The notes: generated from the letters alone by a model not told the origin. Positions 46,722-58,929 are shown, counted from the first letter of the stretch. The stretch: DNA of 64,000 nucleotides from Chrysomallon squamiferum (GCA_012295275.1 CM022672.1:14947125-15011124), one strand, 5' to 3'. Numbers and translations: made by a program.

Positions 46722-47786
46722 ATTTTTTTAATTATAATTTTTAAACAGATGACAGTCAATCACTGTATATTTTTACCTTTAAAAATCTTCTTCTCGTTAC
46801 AATGTCATATTGAAAGCAGAATTACGAAAAAAAAAAAAAATATGGTCAACCCGTATTATCAGAACTCTGTCATTTGTTCCAGCACTGTGCTGACGCCTGT
46901 CTGTCCAGGGGTCAGGTGCCAGCATCCCCGATCCCAGAGCTCATGACTCTAACCTCTTCTTTCATCCAAACTGACAGCTTTGGCTACTCCCAGATAGTTC
47001 TGCCAACTGAATTTTAATTAGTTATCTCCATTTTTAAACAGCAGAGCAAATCCTCGTTTTTTAATATATTTAAACAAATACGTGAACTTCTTCTGTATGT
47101 ACTATTTTTTTGTACGAAACTAATGAAACACTAAATAATACAGGGTACAAATAATTCTGGTGGGTAATGATATGTGTCATGGCATGGCAGATTTTTATTT
47201 CTTTTTCTTTTAAAAGGGACCTGAATGTTTTGGTGAACAAACTGCACGAGTAAATATGTATGTATGCGTGTGGTTACGTGTGTATGTATGTTCGTGTGTG
47301 TTATGTATGTCTGTGTGTATGTATGTATGTCTGTGTATTTATGCATGTATATGTGTGTGAATATCATTTTTTATAACGTATTTGTGTATTTATAACGTTG
47401 GTATGGATGTAATGTCACTATATCTGTACACTCTTTTTATTTTTGTCTTAGTACCTCTGTATGTAACTACTTGTGTATGTAAGTGAATGCATGAAGCTAA
47501 TTATGTTTCTGTCCCAATACTTCTATACGTGTCAGTGATATTATCTTCAAATAATAAAGTCAACTGACATTCGCCACATTATAAAAATGTAGAGCAGTGA
47601 GTTTTTGAAACTTAATAAAGGAGTAATAATAACACAGTAACTGGACTGGAAATACGATATCACCAGACAACAGGACGAATTCAGTGAAGTGTGAACTTAT
47701 TTTTCACAGTTTGTTTCTGTGGATAATTAGCAATCTCGTTATGCATAATGTGGAAAAGTTAAACTTTCTGAGTAATTTTGTGAATG

Positions 47787-48055
47787 CGTGTGTGTGTGTG
47801 TGTGTGTTTTGTGTGAATGTGTGTGTATGTGTATGTGTGTGTGTGTGTGAATGTGTGTTTGTGTGAGTGTGAATGTGTGTGTGTGAATGTGTGTTTGTGT
47901 GAGTGTGAATGTGTGTGTGTGAATGTGTGTTTGTGTGAGTGTGAATGTGTGTGTGTGAATGTGTGTTTGTGTGAGTGTGAATGTGTGTGTGTATGTGTTT
48001 GTGTGTGAGTGTGAGTGTGTGTGTGTTTGTATGTGTGTGTGAATGTGTGTGTGTG

Positions 48056-48088
<33 letters not shown>

Positions 48089-48090
48089 CA
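47787..48090. repeat. TG-rich minisatellite (36-bp unit) and (TTA)n
   Basis: Four near-identical 36-bp units at 47850-47993 inside a TG-rich tract, followed by (TTA)n at 48058-48090. (TTTA)n/(TTTG)n and (TTA)n continue at 48180-48226 and 48283-48311. Confidence 0.9.
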
Positions 48091-48275
48091 TCATCATGAT
48101 GGTAATGATGATGATTATTATTATTATTATTTATTTTATTTTATTTTATTTTTTATTATTATTATTATTTTTTAATTTTTATTTTTATTTATTTATTTAT
48201 TTATTTATTTGTTTGTTTGTTTGTTTCTTGACCATTTATTTTAAGTACGGGATTTACAAAAGACCAGTGACATCA

Positions 48276-48313
<38 letters not shown>

Positions 48314-49126
48314 AAATAAGCATATTAAATATTTTTTAAAAATAAATTCTGATTTGTTTGGAGTGAATTAGTGCACAGACTCATACGAACGGACACTCAG
48401 ACACACACATACACCAGATAATCAGAGACATTATATTTCTGATAACTGTTATCTGCACGGGTACACAACAACATCGTTTCAAATATTTGAAAATTACAGA
48501 GATGAGTAACTCTTTGTCAGGAAGTTACCTTGCAAACTCCCTCGAGTCTTTAAAAATCCAACTCTCCATCTTTTCGGAAAAATCGCTTTTTGTCTTCTTC
48601 ATATAATACTATCCTTTTTGGATCATACGAAAAAAAAAAAAAAAAAATTCAGTTATTATCCAAACGTTTTATTGTTAAAAAGGGGTTAACAGGACAGTAT
48701 GCATGTTTAAGCATTAATACAGTAAGAAGGACACGTAGATATGAAACAAATATATTTACAGGTTTTCAGAACTTGGCTTAGTTTAAATAATCAATTAATT
48801 TAAGAAAATTATATGACGATCGTTTAAAAATAAAGAAAAACTAGTAATAAAGATGTCATTAAAAAGAAACTCATACATAAAAAGATATAAAATATTGCAT
48901 ATGCAAAAAAAAAAAAAATGAGTAAGAATAAAAGAAGAAATATTCAATTTGCATAAAAGTTATTATAATATATTCCCTGTGGATACATAAATTAAACATA
49001 AAGAAAACAAAATTATAGCAAAACGCCACCTGTTAGAAATAATTATTAATGAATTATACTGACATTAAAAATTGTCCGAGTTAATTTATTACACATTTCT
49101 TCCTTACAAAGTATCGCTGTCTTTAC

Positions 49127-49290
49127 TTTGATGTTGTATTTGCCACTGTTGTTCACCACGTTGTTGTACCTGTCCTGATAGTAAGCACCAGTGTCGCTGG
49201 AACATTGAACACGACGTCCCGCGGCACCAGTACTTATTAACGAACAGCAATTTTGTTCCCCGTGGAAAAATGTCCGTATACCTTTGTCTT
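49127..49290 (-). pseudogene. Possible decayed immunoglobulin V-set fragment
   Basis: On the minus strand one frame reads NKYWCRGTSCSMF (49238-49200). After a shift of one base the next frame reads SDTGAYYQDRYNN and VVNNSGKYNIKV (49198-49124). KYWCRG followed by a D-RY---NN-GKYNI strand resembles the C to E strands of pIgR/CD300-type V-set domains. A +1 indel and lack of flanking exons make it a likely pseudoexon. The family call rests on short motifs and is tentative. Confidence 0.3.
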
Positions 49291-49373
49291 ATATACATGT
49301 ATATATTCCACACGTGTTGGTTCTTTATTTTATGTCTCCTCCTAGGTTTTTCTTAATAATAATAATAGTATTA

Positions 49374-49448
49374 TGATATTACGTAGTATTTGTTGATATT
49401 TGGCCATTGCCGAACTTTTCAGTTATATAGATGTTATATGTGTGTTAT

Positions 49449-49480
<32 letters not shown>

Positions 49481-49530
49481 ACTGAAATGTTTGGCAACGG
49501 CCAAATATCAACAAATACTACATAATATAA
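49374..49530. mobile_element. Inverted-repeat element with TA-rich loop (MITE-like)
   Basis: Left arm about 49374-49426 (TATTTGTTGATATTTGGCC…) and right arm about 49478-49530 are inverted copies of ~52 bp with about five mismatches, around a loop that ends in (TA)n. There is no ORF. It lies 80 bp from the V-set-like fragment. Confidence 0.6.
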
Positions 49531-50995
49531 CATATATATTGGATACTGAAACATCCCAACATTTCTATAAATCTAGGGTCCCTCTGATGTGTTTTGCCAA
49601 GGACTCACAAGTAGGTAAATCCCGCACTGAAATATAATAATAATAATAATAATAAAAATAATAACGATCATGGGGTTGAGATAATAATGATGATGACTAA
49701 ACTGCAGTGAAGGCGAAGTGAATGTAATGAAATAAACATGATATGATAATGATTATGAAATTATATATTAACATCAAAAGTATATTATCGTTCGTTTATA
49801 TATTTGTATAATGTATATTTGTAATAGTTCGCAAATACTTTTGTATACATATTTCACGTAATGTCTGTATATTGGTAACACAACACATGCACATCTGTGC
49901 GGTTAGACGGATATGTATATAAATATACTTGTGTGTGAGTGTGTGTATATATATATATATATATACACACACGTAATGTCTGTGTATATATATATACACA
50001 CACACATAGACAGAGATAGAGTTTAACTGAGAGAAATAAAGATAATTAGACAATCAGATATAAAAGAAGACCTGAGAGACAGATATACAGATAAAAGATG
50101 GACAAGTGTTTAAACCGAAAATGTGGCTCTGATATCGAACAAAGGTTCCCATCCCAGAAACACATCATACGTACACACATATAAAACCACACCACATGCA
50201 AACACAGGCATAAACACATAACAATAGCATACAGCATAGAGAAAGACAGACACCGAAATTATGAACAATAAAATTTACTCTTCTTTTTTATGAAACACAT
50301 TTTGAATTTTGAGATATTTCTTGATCATTTTTATGTTTGTTAAAAAAAAAAATAATAATAATAATAAAGAATAAAAGAAAGAAAAAAGTAATAAAATAAA
50401 AATGTAGATAGAAAAAGGTTATGAAAAACGAAATAATTGTGCTCGCAGCTGTCGCTGAATTAATGCTTTAATGGTAAGGACGCATTTTTGTTATCGTTAA
50501 ACATTTGACAACTTAATATAAAAAACAACCCGAAAATCATATAATTTTTTTCATTTATTTGCTTGTTTTCTTTTATTTATTTAATTCATTATTTATTTCA
50601 AATAAAAAAAAATGTCTTTACTCACATAAGATATACTGTCATTTGGCCCATAAAGGCTCTTTAGAAACTAAAATACCTGAAAACAAACACTGGATTATTA
50701 AAAGTATGATAAGATTCATAATAATTATTTATTAATACAGCTGTATTAATTAAAGTAAGAATAGTATTACGCAGCATAATCATATAATATATCATATATA
50801 CTGTAATAATATTATAAACTCTAATGAATTTGAGTACATGCAGTACTGTGACTTTCATTATTATTATTTCATTTCGTTCTCATTTGTGTGTATGTAAATT
50901 CTGTTTTATTTTCACATTTTATTTGTATATTTTTAATTTAACTTTAATTTCATATTTTGTTTCATTTTATCTTATTAATGTAATTATCCGTATGA

Positions 50996-51648
50996 AGATA
51001 CTCCTCACTTAACGATCTACTCGTTTAACGACCGCGGACTTACGACCTGCTTTCCGACCAGTCGTTATTGTACGCCGTCTGAAATCTTTGGTCGTAAAAA
51101 ACGGCAGCCAGGCGTTTCGGCGTAATCAGACGTATTATCCATCTCAGTCACGTTCCGACGTCGGTAAGTACTCACTACACTGGCGTTCGTAATCTCCATG
51201 ACTACATATTTCGTCTATAAATTAATATTTTATTTTGCTGACTGCATTTTTGATGTTCTGTAAAAATATGTAAGAGTTATGCAAATTAAAATAAAGTTAT
51301 CAAGATGACGTTTCCTTTAGACCTTTTCTTTATTCATAATAAATGAAACGGATTACATCAGTTCTACGGTATCTAAATATAAGTGATGTGTATTAGAGCA
51401 TAGATTCCCTCAGTTCTGTTAATTGCAGCAGTGCACCATTGTATAAACATTTAAAATCATACTAAACATGTTATACATGGAACAAAGGTGACATTGAAAT
51501 GGTATCTAAAGATGGATGACATAAACTCAGGATCAGAACTAAATACTTGAGATATCAGTTAGTGGTGGGTTCTAGCTTACCGACGGGTTCTTGTTTACAA
51601 CGACCTAGTCCTGGGAAATGGAATTTGATCGTTAAGCGAGGAGTGTCT
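50996..51648. mobile_element. Nonautonomous DNA transposon, 653 bp, pogo/Tigger-like ends
   Basis: Terminal inverted repeats of 22 bp at 50996-51017 and 51627-51648 match at 20 positions (core ACTCCTC[A/G]CTTAACGATC). The subterminal region repeats ACGACC/TAACGACC and is clearly less AT-rich than the flanks. There is no transposase ORF and no obvious target-site duplication. The cgcttaacgacc type of end is reminiscent of pogo/Tigger elements, but the superfamily is uncertain. Confidence 0.65.
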
Positions 51649-51668
51649 TTGTGTGTATGTACATGCAT

Positions 51669-51670
51669 AT

Positions 51671-51709
<39 letters not shown>
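51669..51709. repeat. (TTTA)n microsatellite
   Basis: About ten TTTA units directly beside the right end of the DNA element. Confidence 0.95.
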
Positions 51710-51838
51710 TGAGTTATTATTATTATTATTTCAATTAAAATTTCTTTCTTTATTTCTTTATTTTAATTTAAATATCCTTTTCAGAGTTATTTAATAACAT
51801 AATAATAATAATAACGGCACAACATAACATTCAGTTTA

Positions 51839-52035
51839 GAGTGAAATTTCGTATAATCTGACATGATATTTCGTACAGTTTGGTGTTACCTGACATTTTA
51901 CTATAATTTAAAGTCACCTGACATTTAACGTCACGTGATATATATCATCATGTTATTTGATATGCTGTATGTAGTCTGACGTTACATGATATTTCCTATG
52001 ATTTGATCTTATATTTAGTATTTGACATTTTAGGA
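51839..52035. repeat. Degenerate ~40-bp repeat with TGACAT/TGACGT motifs
   Basis: Repeated pattern TCTGACATGATATTTCGTA and variants, about five units, before the (ATG)n/(AAT)n block. Confidence 0.6.
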
Positions 52036-52072
52036 AAAAATCATTCAGTCAGTCTGTCAGTAAAAATAATAA

Positions 52073-52122
52073 TGATGATGATGGTGATGATGATGATAAT
52101 AATAATAATAATAATAATAATA

Positions 52123-52160
<38 letters not shown>
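52073..52160. repeat. (ATG)n-(AAT)n-(ATT)n palindromic microsatellite
   Basis: AAT repeats run into ATT repeats at about 52123, making a perfect inverted repeat of roughly 30 bp per arm. Confidence 0.9.
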
Positions 52161-52161
<1 letters not shown>

Positions 52162-52489
52162 AACAAATGAAGACATGGATGAATGAATAAATAATAATAA
52201 TAATAATGTTACATATGACAAAAAATAAAAACATAAATGAATTAGTAAATATTTTAGTAGTTGAAAAACTTTAATTTTTCTTTTAACTGCATGGAGTGAA
52301 GATAAAAACTACACAAAGCTAAAAATAAATAAATTATAACAAAGTAAAATAATGTAAAATAATATAAAATAAAATAAAATAATATGAATGAATGAATGAA
52401 TATATAAATAAATAAATAGTAATAGTAATAAGAGTAATATAAGTAGTAGTGATAGTAATAATAATACTAATAATAATAATAAAAATAAA

Positions 52490-52526
<37 letters not shown>

Positions 52527-52634
52527 GTTTTAAAATTTTAAATCGAAAGAAAAGAAAACAGTAAAACAACACAGTCGAATGATGTTGAAAAATATTAAAT
52601 TAATTATAACGTGCTAAATAGGGACCAGCTATTC

Positions 52635-52686
52635 GTGACGAGAGTGACGTTGACGTTACTGTGACGAGAGTGACATTGACGTTACT
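52635..52686. repeat. 26-bp tandem duplication rich in TGACG
   Basis: Two units of GTGACGAGAGTGACGTTGAC plus GTTACT differ at one base. They contain several TGACG half-sites. The surrounding stretch to 53590 is AT-rich with (AAT)n and (AAAT)n and shows no gene. Confidence 0.85.
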
Positions 52687-54039
52687 GTTTCATTAATGTT
52701 TTACTGATTAACTTGTGAAACTGGTCAGTTTACTACTCAACATGTTGACCAGTCACTGCATGTTATAGATTATCTCAAAATGGTTTAGTTATGCTGAAAG
52801 ATTTGCCCAAGACAAGAAAAGTACAGAACGTTTTATGTTTTACACGTGAGATGTAATGTATAGATTAATTTTAAAATTAATCATTATGAGAAGGAGTAAA
52901 CGTTGAGCTTTGGATTATAGTTTTATTATGCTTTTATTATACTTATTTATCTAGTGAATATATAGAAAGATTAAAATTATAATTAAATGTATTGAAGATA
53001 TTTTATTATGAAGATAATAATAATAATAATAATAATATACTAAGTTAAATAAATAAATAAATAACACAGAGAGACACACACACAGAACAAACAAACAAAT
53101 TAAATAAATGAATAAATAAATAAATAAATAATGATATAAATAACAGTAACAACAACAACAATAATAGTAATAATAATAATATAATAAATTTTAAAAATAA
53201 TAATAATATAAAATATTTATTTATTTTTTTATTATTTTATTTTAAAATAATCTACATCAGATTTATGATATCAGTTCAGGTTCACTGCATAATTAGAGTT
53301 TTTGCCTATTTTCATTTTTTATTTTATTTTTATTTTTAATGTCCTCTTAAATTATTTCTTTGTTGTATATTAATACCCTTATCAAATATATCTTATTTCA
53401 CAGGATAGGGCTTGTTACATAATTTTTCTTGTGCTGAATACCGTATATATTAATATCTTTTTAGTATTCTTAACCAAAATAGTTTAATCATAAAATTATT
53501 TTCAGTGACTAGTATCATTTTAAAAATGTTCTAAATGAAAACTGTACATATAATTGTATTTATTTTTGCCTTCATTGTTGTAGTTTATGTTGTTTTCTAT
53601 TCTTTTTGTGTGTTTGTTTTTTTAAGGATTTTATTGAGAGAATTTATGAGGTTATAAGAGAGGGTGAAATGAAGGATCAATAATAACGAAATTAACGCTA
53701 TGTGGCAAGGGAGGTTATTACGGTATAGATGGCGCCAGCTGCAAACGCATGCCCTAAAAACGTGCTTCACCTTGTACAAGGACAAAGGTAACTCAAAACG
53801 TTGTCAATATTTTATATTAAAATTATTTAATACTTACGAAACTAAAACGAATTTGAAACTGTGTTATATTACCTAAAAAAAAAAAAAAAAAAAACAACTT
53901 CTTAACATTAGCCTGAGTTTCCACAGGCTAAATTAAGCTAAGTGGAATACAAGTTTCTTTGTTTTATCTTCTATTTTTAATATTATTAATGAACTGATAA
54001 AAACTGAGGTTGTGGAATTATTAATACTAAGAGAAGTAG

Positions 54040-54135
54040 TTGCTATAGCAATAGTTGAATTAGTAGTAATTCTAGATTAACATAATTAGTCATCGTAATA
54101 GTAGTAGCTCTTGGGACAATAGCAACAGGAGTATC

Positions 54136-54182
<47 letters not shown>

Positions 54183-54725
54183 CATTAGCAGTAGGAGTAT
54201 AGGCATTGTATTAGTAATTGTAGCAATATAAGTAGCAGTGTCTGTAGTAGTGATATCAGTATTAACAGCTGAATAGAGATAACAGTAGCTGTAGTTGCAG
54301 TATCTATCGCAGGTGTTGTAGTAGTCTCGACAACAGTATTAACAGTAATTCTTTACTAGTTTTAGTAATAATAACAATGCTAACAGCAATAGTAATCTAA
54401 TAAATAGCAGAATTATAGTACAACAGTTATTTAGTACAAACAGTAGTAACAGCATTAATAATTGTAACAACTTTAATTTAAGTGACGGTGGTAGTATTAG
54501 TAGAAAGTATAAGTAGTAATAGTGACAACGATAGTATTACTAAAAGTAGCAGTTAAAGTATATTGTGATTATAGTAGTAGTATAGATAGTAGTGGTAGTA
54601 GTAGTAATAGTAGCAGTAGTGACAGTAGAAGATGTAGTAGTAGTAGTAGAAGAAGAAGCAGTGAGAGTAATAATGGCGGTAGTATTAGTAGTAGTGTAAG
54701 TAGTAGCACTAATAATAATAAAATA
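54040..54725. repeat. Long degenerate (AGT)n triplet tract
   Basis: Nearly 700 bp of AGT/AAT/CAG triplets with a pure (AGT)n core at 54139-54180. The Ser- and Leu-rich open frames through it are by-products of the triplet period. Confidence 0.85.
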
Positions 54726-54928
54726 CAGGTATTGACTATGAAAATAAAATGAGAAAATGAGGAACTTGAACGGAAATGAAATAATAACAAAAATCCAATT
54801 AGCATGAACAATTATAAGAAAGAAAACATCGATGAATATAAATGAATATAAATGAATATCGATGAATGTAATGAAAAAAAGAAACAACCATTCATACGTC
54901 TGTATATGTGTGTCTGTGGAACGTAAAT

Positions 54929-54959
<31 letters not shown>

Positions 54960-55140
54960 CCTTTATTGAACATTATTACACATTCAACAAGCTTTTTTCA
55001 TTGTTGTACATTGTCTTTGATTTTATTTATTGATTTTTTTTTTTAATTATTAAATGTTGTGTTGACAGTTCAGGTATCTTCAAGGTGTGTTCAAGATGTC
55101 ACACCAGTAAGCAATGGAGTGCAGGTAAATACGTACCTTA

Positions 55141-55188
55141 CCTGCGGCACCACTACTTATAGGTGAGACCCTTACAGCGTCGGCTTCC
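55141..55188 (-). pseudogene. Possible second immunoglobulin V-set remnant
   Basis: On the minus strand one frame reads GSRRCKGLTYK, stop, WCRR. With the stop (TAG) where other V-set domains have Tyr this is close to the GS---C---YKYWCR strand B-C motif. It shares about 17 of 19 bases with the fragment at 49218-49237. It is short and broken, so low confidence. Confidence 0.25.
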
Positions 55189-55330
55189 TGGTTACCTGCA
55201 CATGTCGACAGCATTGTGATAGCACCGTTAATATCATCGTTTCTAATAATACGTGCAGTAACAACAACAGCAACAAAAATTATAATCATATTAATGATGA
55301 TGATAATTACGACGAACACGATGATCAAGA

Positions 55331-55354
55331 AGAAGAAGAAGAAGAAGAAGAAGC
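55331..55354. repeat. (AAG)n microsatellite
   Basis: A short pure AAG run beside AT-rich sequence; nothing else is seen between 55360 and 56400 except a GA run at 55909-55924. Confidence 0.9.
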
Positions 55355-56420
55355 ATGCCAGTAAGTAATGAAAAATTAAAATGTGTTTAGCGATATTCCT
55401 AAAGTGTTCTAAAAACTGCTGTGATAGTCCGCTTCTCAAGAAAACAGTCGTTATATTTTGTCCATTTAAGATATAAAAAAGATAAATATCTGCCAAAATG
55501 CAATACTAAATTATTATTATCTGTTACGTTTACGATCAAATAAAAAGTGTCAACCAGACGTAGAAATGTACACACAGTCCGAATCACAAAAGAACGAATT
55601 AGTTGTAAAGGACTTGGATATCACAATTCTGCTTAGAATTATCATAAACAAACAGTGAAGTTAAAGGATGTAGTTGTACTATTGTTCTCACTGATAGAAA
55701 AAAAAAAGAAAAAAAAAGAGAGAGAGATAACTCAAAAGAAAACATTATTTTTTTTTTATCTGTGGATGTGTAATCGCTATAAAATTGCATAAACATATGA
55801 TCGAAATAGTCATACAACGAATCATCTTTAACGCAGAAGATAATAGTTTAACATATTTTAAAGATGATACAGAAATGGACAAAAATAACGCTGAAAAATT
55901 ACAGATCAGAGAGAGAGAGAGAGAAACAAGGCTCCCCCCCCAAAAAAAAAATCCCACAACAAAAAACAAAAGAATGAATAAATAATCAATTTTTATACTG
56001 AGTATATACGTTACTGAAGGAAAAATCAACATCGTGTACCTGCACATAACAAATAAATAACAACAGCAAGCAGAATCTACAAACGAAGGCAACGCAACAT
56101 TTTTAACTGATCAATGTATCCAGTAATTGTGAATAAAGTGAAACCTTGTACCTAGAAAGCCAGATGGTATGAGATCACTCTAATCTACCATTACAAGCTG
56201 CGTCGCATTCAACAGAGTTGTAATACTTGTAACGGAATATCCAGTGCACAGTCCACAGTATTATAGTCAAGACGTCAAAAATTTACAGAAAATGGCCCTT
56301 CTAGAAAGAATAAAATAAATTAAAAAGAACGATTATTTTACCAAAAATCACCATACAACCGACTAAATTACCTGAATTGCAGAATCAAATTACTGGAATT
56401 CCTAATGATTGAAAACTGAG

Positions 56421-56426
<6 letters not shown>

Positions 56427-56480
<54 letters not shown>
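56427..56480. repeat. (AAT)n microsatellite
   Basis: About 18 AAT units. The poly-Asn frame through it is an artefact. Confidence 0.95.
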
Positions 56481-57379
56481 CAAAAACGTTTGCACCAAGA
56501 TCTTCCTAAATTACAAAACCATGAACTTCATCAGTATCAAAAACAAAATAAAACGATCCTGACAGGCAAACAGACAAAACAAACTGCGAGACAAACAGCA
56601 ACTGAAACAAAAGCAATAAAGGTTAACAGTGTGTATAAACCAAATCCTGGTAGTAGATGGCAACATCTGCCTACAACTGTTACTAGAAATGTGCTTTCCA
56701 ATCAGATTTTGGTGAACACGTGGTGCTCGCCGTCATTAGCATGTTTAATAAACGCTCGTTTGATCCTTTTATCACCAGCAGGGTCTTGTAGCATCACCGT
56801 ATATATCACGGAGAGGAAAATCTCTTTGTCGTAAACTAATATTAGAATCAGAAATGACAGAAAACAAAATAAAACAATAAAATACAATATAATAAATAAA
56901 TAAAAAATAAAAAAAAAAAAAAAAGAAAAGGATTGAAGCAGATATGAATCAAAAACATAAAACAAATTTGTTTTCTTCTCTTTATCAAAATCAGAAGGTA
57001 TTGCAAATTGGAAGACCATCGGAGAAGATAATATTTAAGCTTGCTCGAGACCTGATTAAATTATTATTATTATTATTATTCCTTGTTTCAATTAATTTTT
57101 TTTTTTTTTTTTTCAAACTAAAGTTGGTTTAATCAACTGGTTTTTAAATGTATCTGTAAAAATGTATATTTAATATAACCATGCAGATATATCAATCAGG
57201 TAAAAAAGGAGCTCTGTTGTGAAATACCCCATGTGTTTTTGTAAAAACTTGTTATTCGTGCTGTGAGCATTTTTTTTTTTTTTTTTTGTATTTATATTTT
57301 ATACATTTTATACCATTGCCAATAAAAATTCAGCGTCAACACATATTCGCTAATCAATCAACAGATGACTGTTGATTTT

Positions 57380-57800
57380 TGAAACTTTAACGAAAGCGAA
57401 TATGTTCTTTGTAGTGGACACAAACACCAAGCATAAGGGTTTACAAGTTACATCTGTTGTCCATGATAAAGTCTGCTTTTGACTGAAGAAACTATTATTT
57501 TCGCATCTTCGTTATTCTTGTCTTTACCATCATCCATCTGGCTTTTTTTTAATTATTACACGTGACACTGACGATTGGCCTAGCCGCGATTTTGTGGACG
57601 TAACAACGAGCATTGTTTCTTTTGAACTAAAATGCCCATTATAACGGTCACAAGATCGAGACGACGCCTCAGCTGTTTGGTCCTTCGTGACTCTTTAAAA
57701 CAACGTACTGAAGTCTTCCATTACAACTTTGTCAGCCTCTTGCAAATTCCGCCATCAAAGAATGATCTATCTACCGGCTTTACCTGCCTGCGCTATGCTG
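57380..57800. promoter_or_regulatory. Complex-sequence intergenic island, possible regulatory element
   Basis: About 420 bp of non-repetitive, clearly less AT-rich sequence flanked by T-runs, with CACGTGAC (57561-57568), GATTGGCC, AACGGTCAC and GCGATTTTG. No long ORF. Candidate cis-regulatory DNA by composition only. Confidence 0.35.
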
Positions 57801-58349
57801 TAAATGTTTAATATCTCCTGCACAAAAATTATACATTCTTTTCTTCTTTTTTTTTTTTTTTTTTTTTTGTTGTTGTTGTTGAACATCATTCTAGTACATA
57901 AATAAATAATTAAAAATTTCTAAAAAAAATGATCATAAATCAAACTTGGACATGTATTTTATATGCACAGTTCATGAAGTATTATTTAAAGTATCGATCG
58001 TATCATTATAGTAACCGCATCAGTAAAATAAAATAAATTATAACAAAGTTCATCTTTTTGTAAGTATTCAAGATCTCATTTTCAATGTTTCCCTTCGTAT
58101 TTATTTAAGATTTTTTAAATTTTATTTTTACTTATTTATTTTTTTATTTTTTTAAACAATAAAGAAAGAGTAAATGAAAGATATTTAAAAAAAAAAAAAA
58201 AAAAAAATAAAGAAGAAATTAAACAAACGTTTTCATTTGTTCTAATAACAAAGTTTTGTTTTAAAGTAGATTGTTTTATCACTTCAGATGAATGCGACAG
58301 TGATAATGTCTCATTTTCACAAAAGAACAACTCAGTTTGAATGTTTTAA

Positions 58350-58530
58350 TTTCCAAACGACGGATCAATGATACCATCTGTTTCAGTCACCATGGCAACC
58401 TGCAAAAACATGATTCATGCATATTCGCTCGAACAAATAATACTGGATTCATGCATTTATATATTAGATCTGTCAATAAAAGTACTGTTAGCAGTTACGC
58501 ATAGGATATACGTCTGTAGGACACATAAAC
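58350..58530. promoter_or_regulatory. Candidate enhancer with perfect RFX X-box
   Basis: GTCACCATGGCAAC at 58386-58399 is a full palindromic X-box, the RFX binding site. It is followed by ATTCATGCAT twice (58411 and 58448 region, POU/octamer-like) and preceded by an E-box CATCTG. RFX controls ciliary and neuronal genes, but the target gene here is unknown. Confidence 0.5.
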
Positions 58531-58626
58531 TGTATCAAATTCTGTGCTGCACTGTCGCAACATATTTCACAGTATATGCTACGGAATGACAGTAAATATA
58601 TAAAATAAACGAAATGTTAATATAAA

Positions 58627-58629
<3 letters not shown>

Positions 58630-58670
<41 letters not shown>

Positions 58671-58872
58671 TTGACTTTTATAAACAGCGTGCAAATGCGC
58701 CAAATGTAAGGGAGGAAATTACGAAATCCCTCAAATTAACATGAATTTTATTATATTATTTAATATAATATTCTTAAAACATTTTTAAAACCAAGCTCAC
58801 GAAGCTAGGTTTTATGCTCAAAATTGATTATATTATAATATTAAAATTTACGTTTATTTTACATATATTTAC

Positions 58873-58905
<33 letters not shown>

Positions 58906-58929
58906 TGTATGTATGTATGTATGTATGTT
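58630..58929. repeat. (TA)n and (TATG)n microsatellites
   Basis: (TA)n at 58630-58668 and a pure (TATG)n of about 13 units at 58876-58929. Confidence 0.95.

Noticed and set aside
47759-48097. His/Thr-rich frame and Cys/Val-rich frame
   Set aside because: Both are readings of a TG minisatellite.
48520-48605. Possible short minus-strand first exon (MKKTKSDFSEKMESW…) with donor gtaact
   Set aside because: About 25 codons, no homology and no downstream exon could be found.
54522-54887. Ser-rich and Thr/Leu-rich frames
   Set aside because: They follow the AGT triplet repeat in all phases, so openness is not evidence of coding.
56409-56834. Poly-Asn protein candidate
   Set aside because: The N-terminus is an (AAT)n microsatellite; the rest shows no recognisable domain and no gene context.
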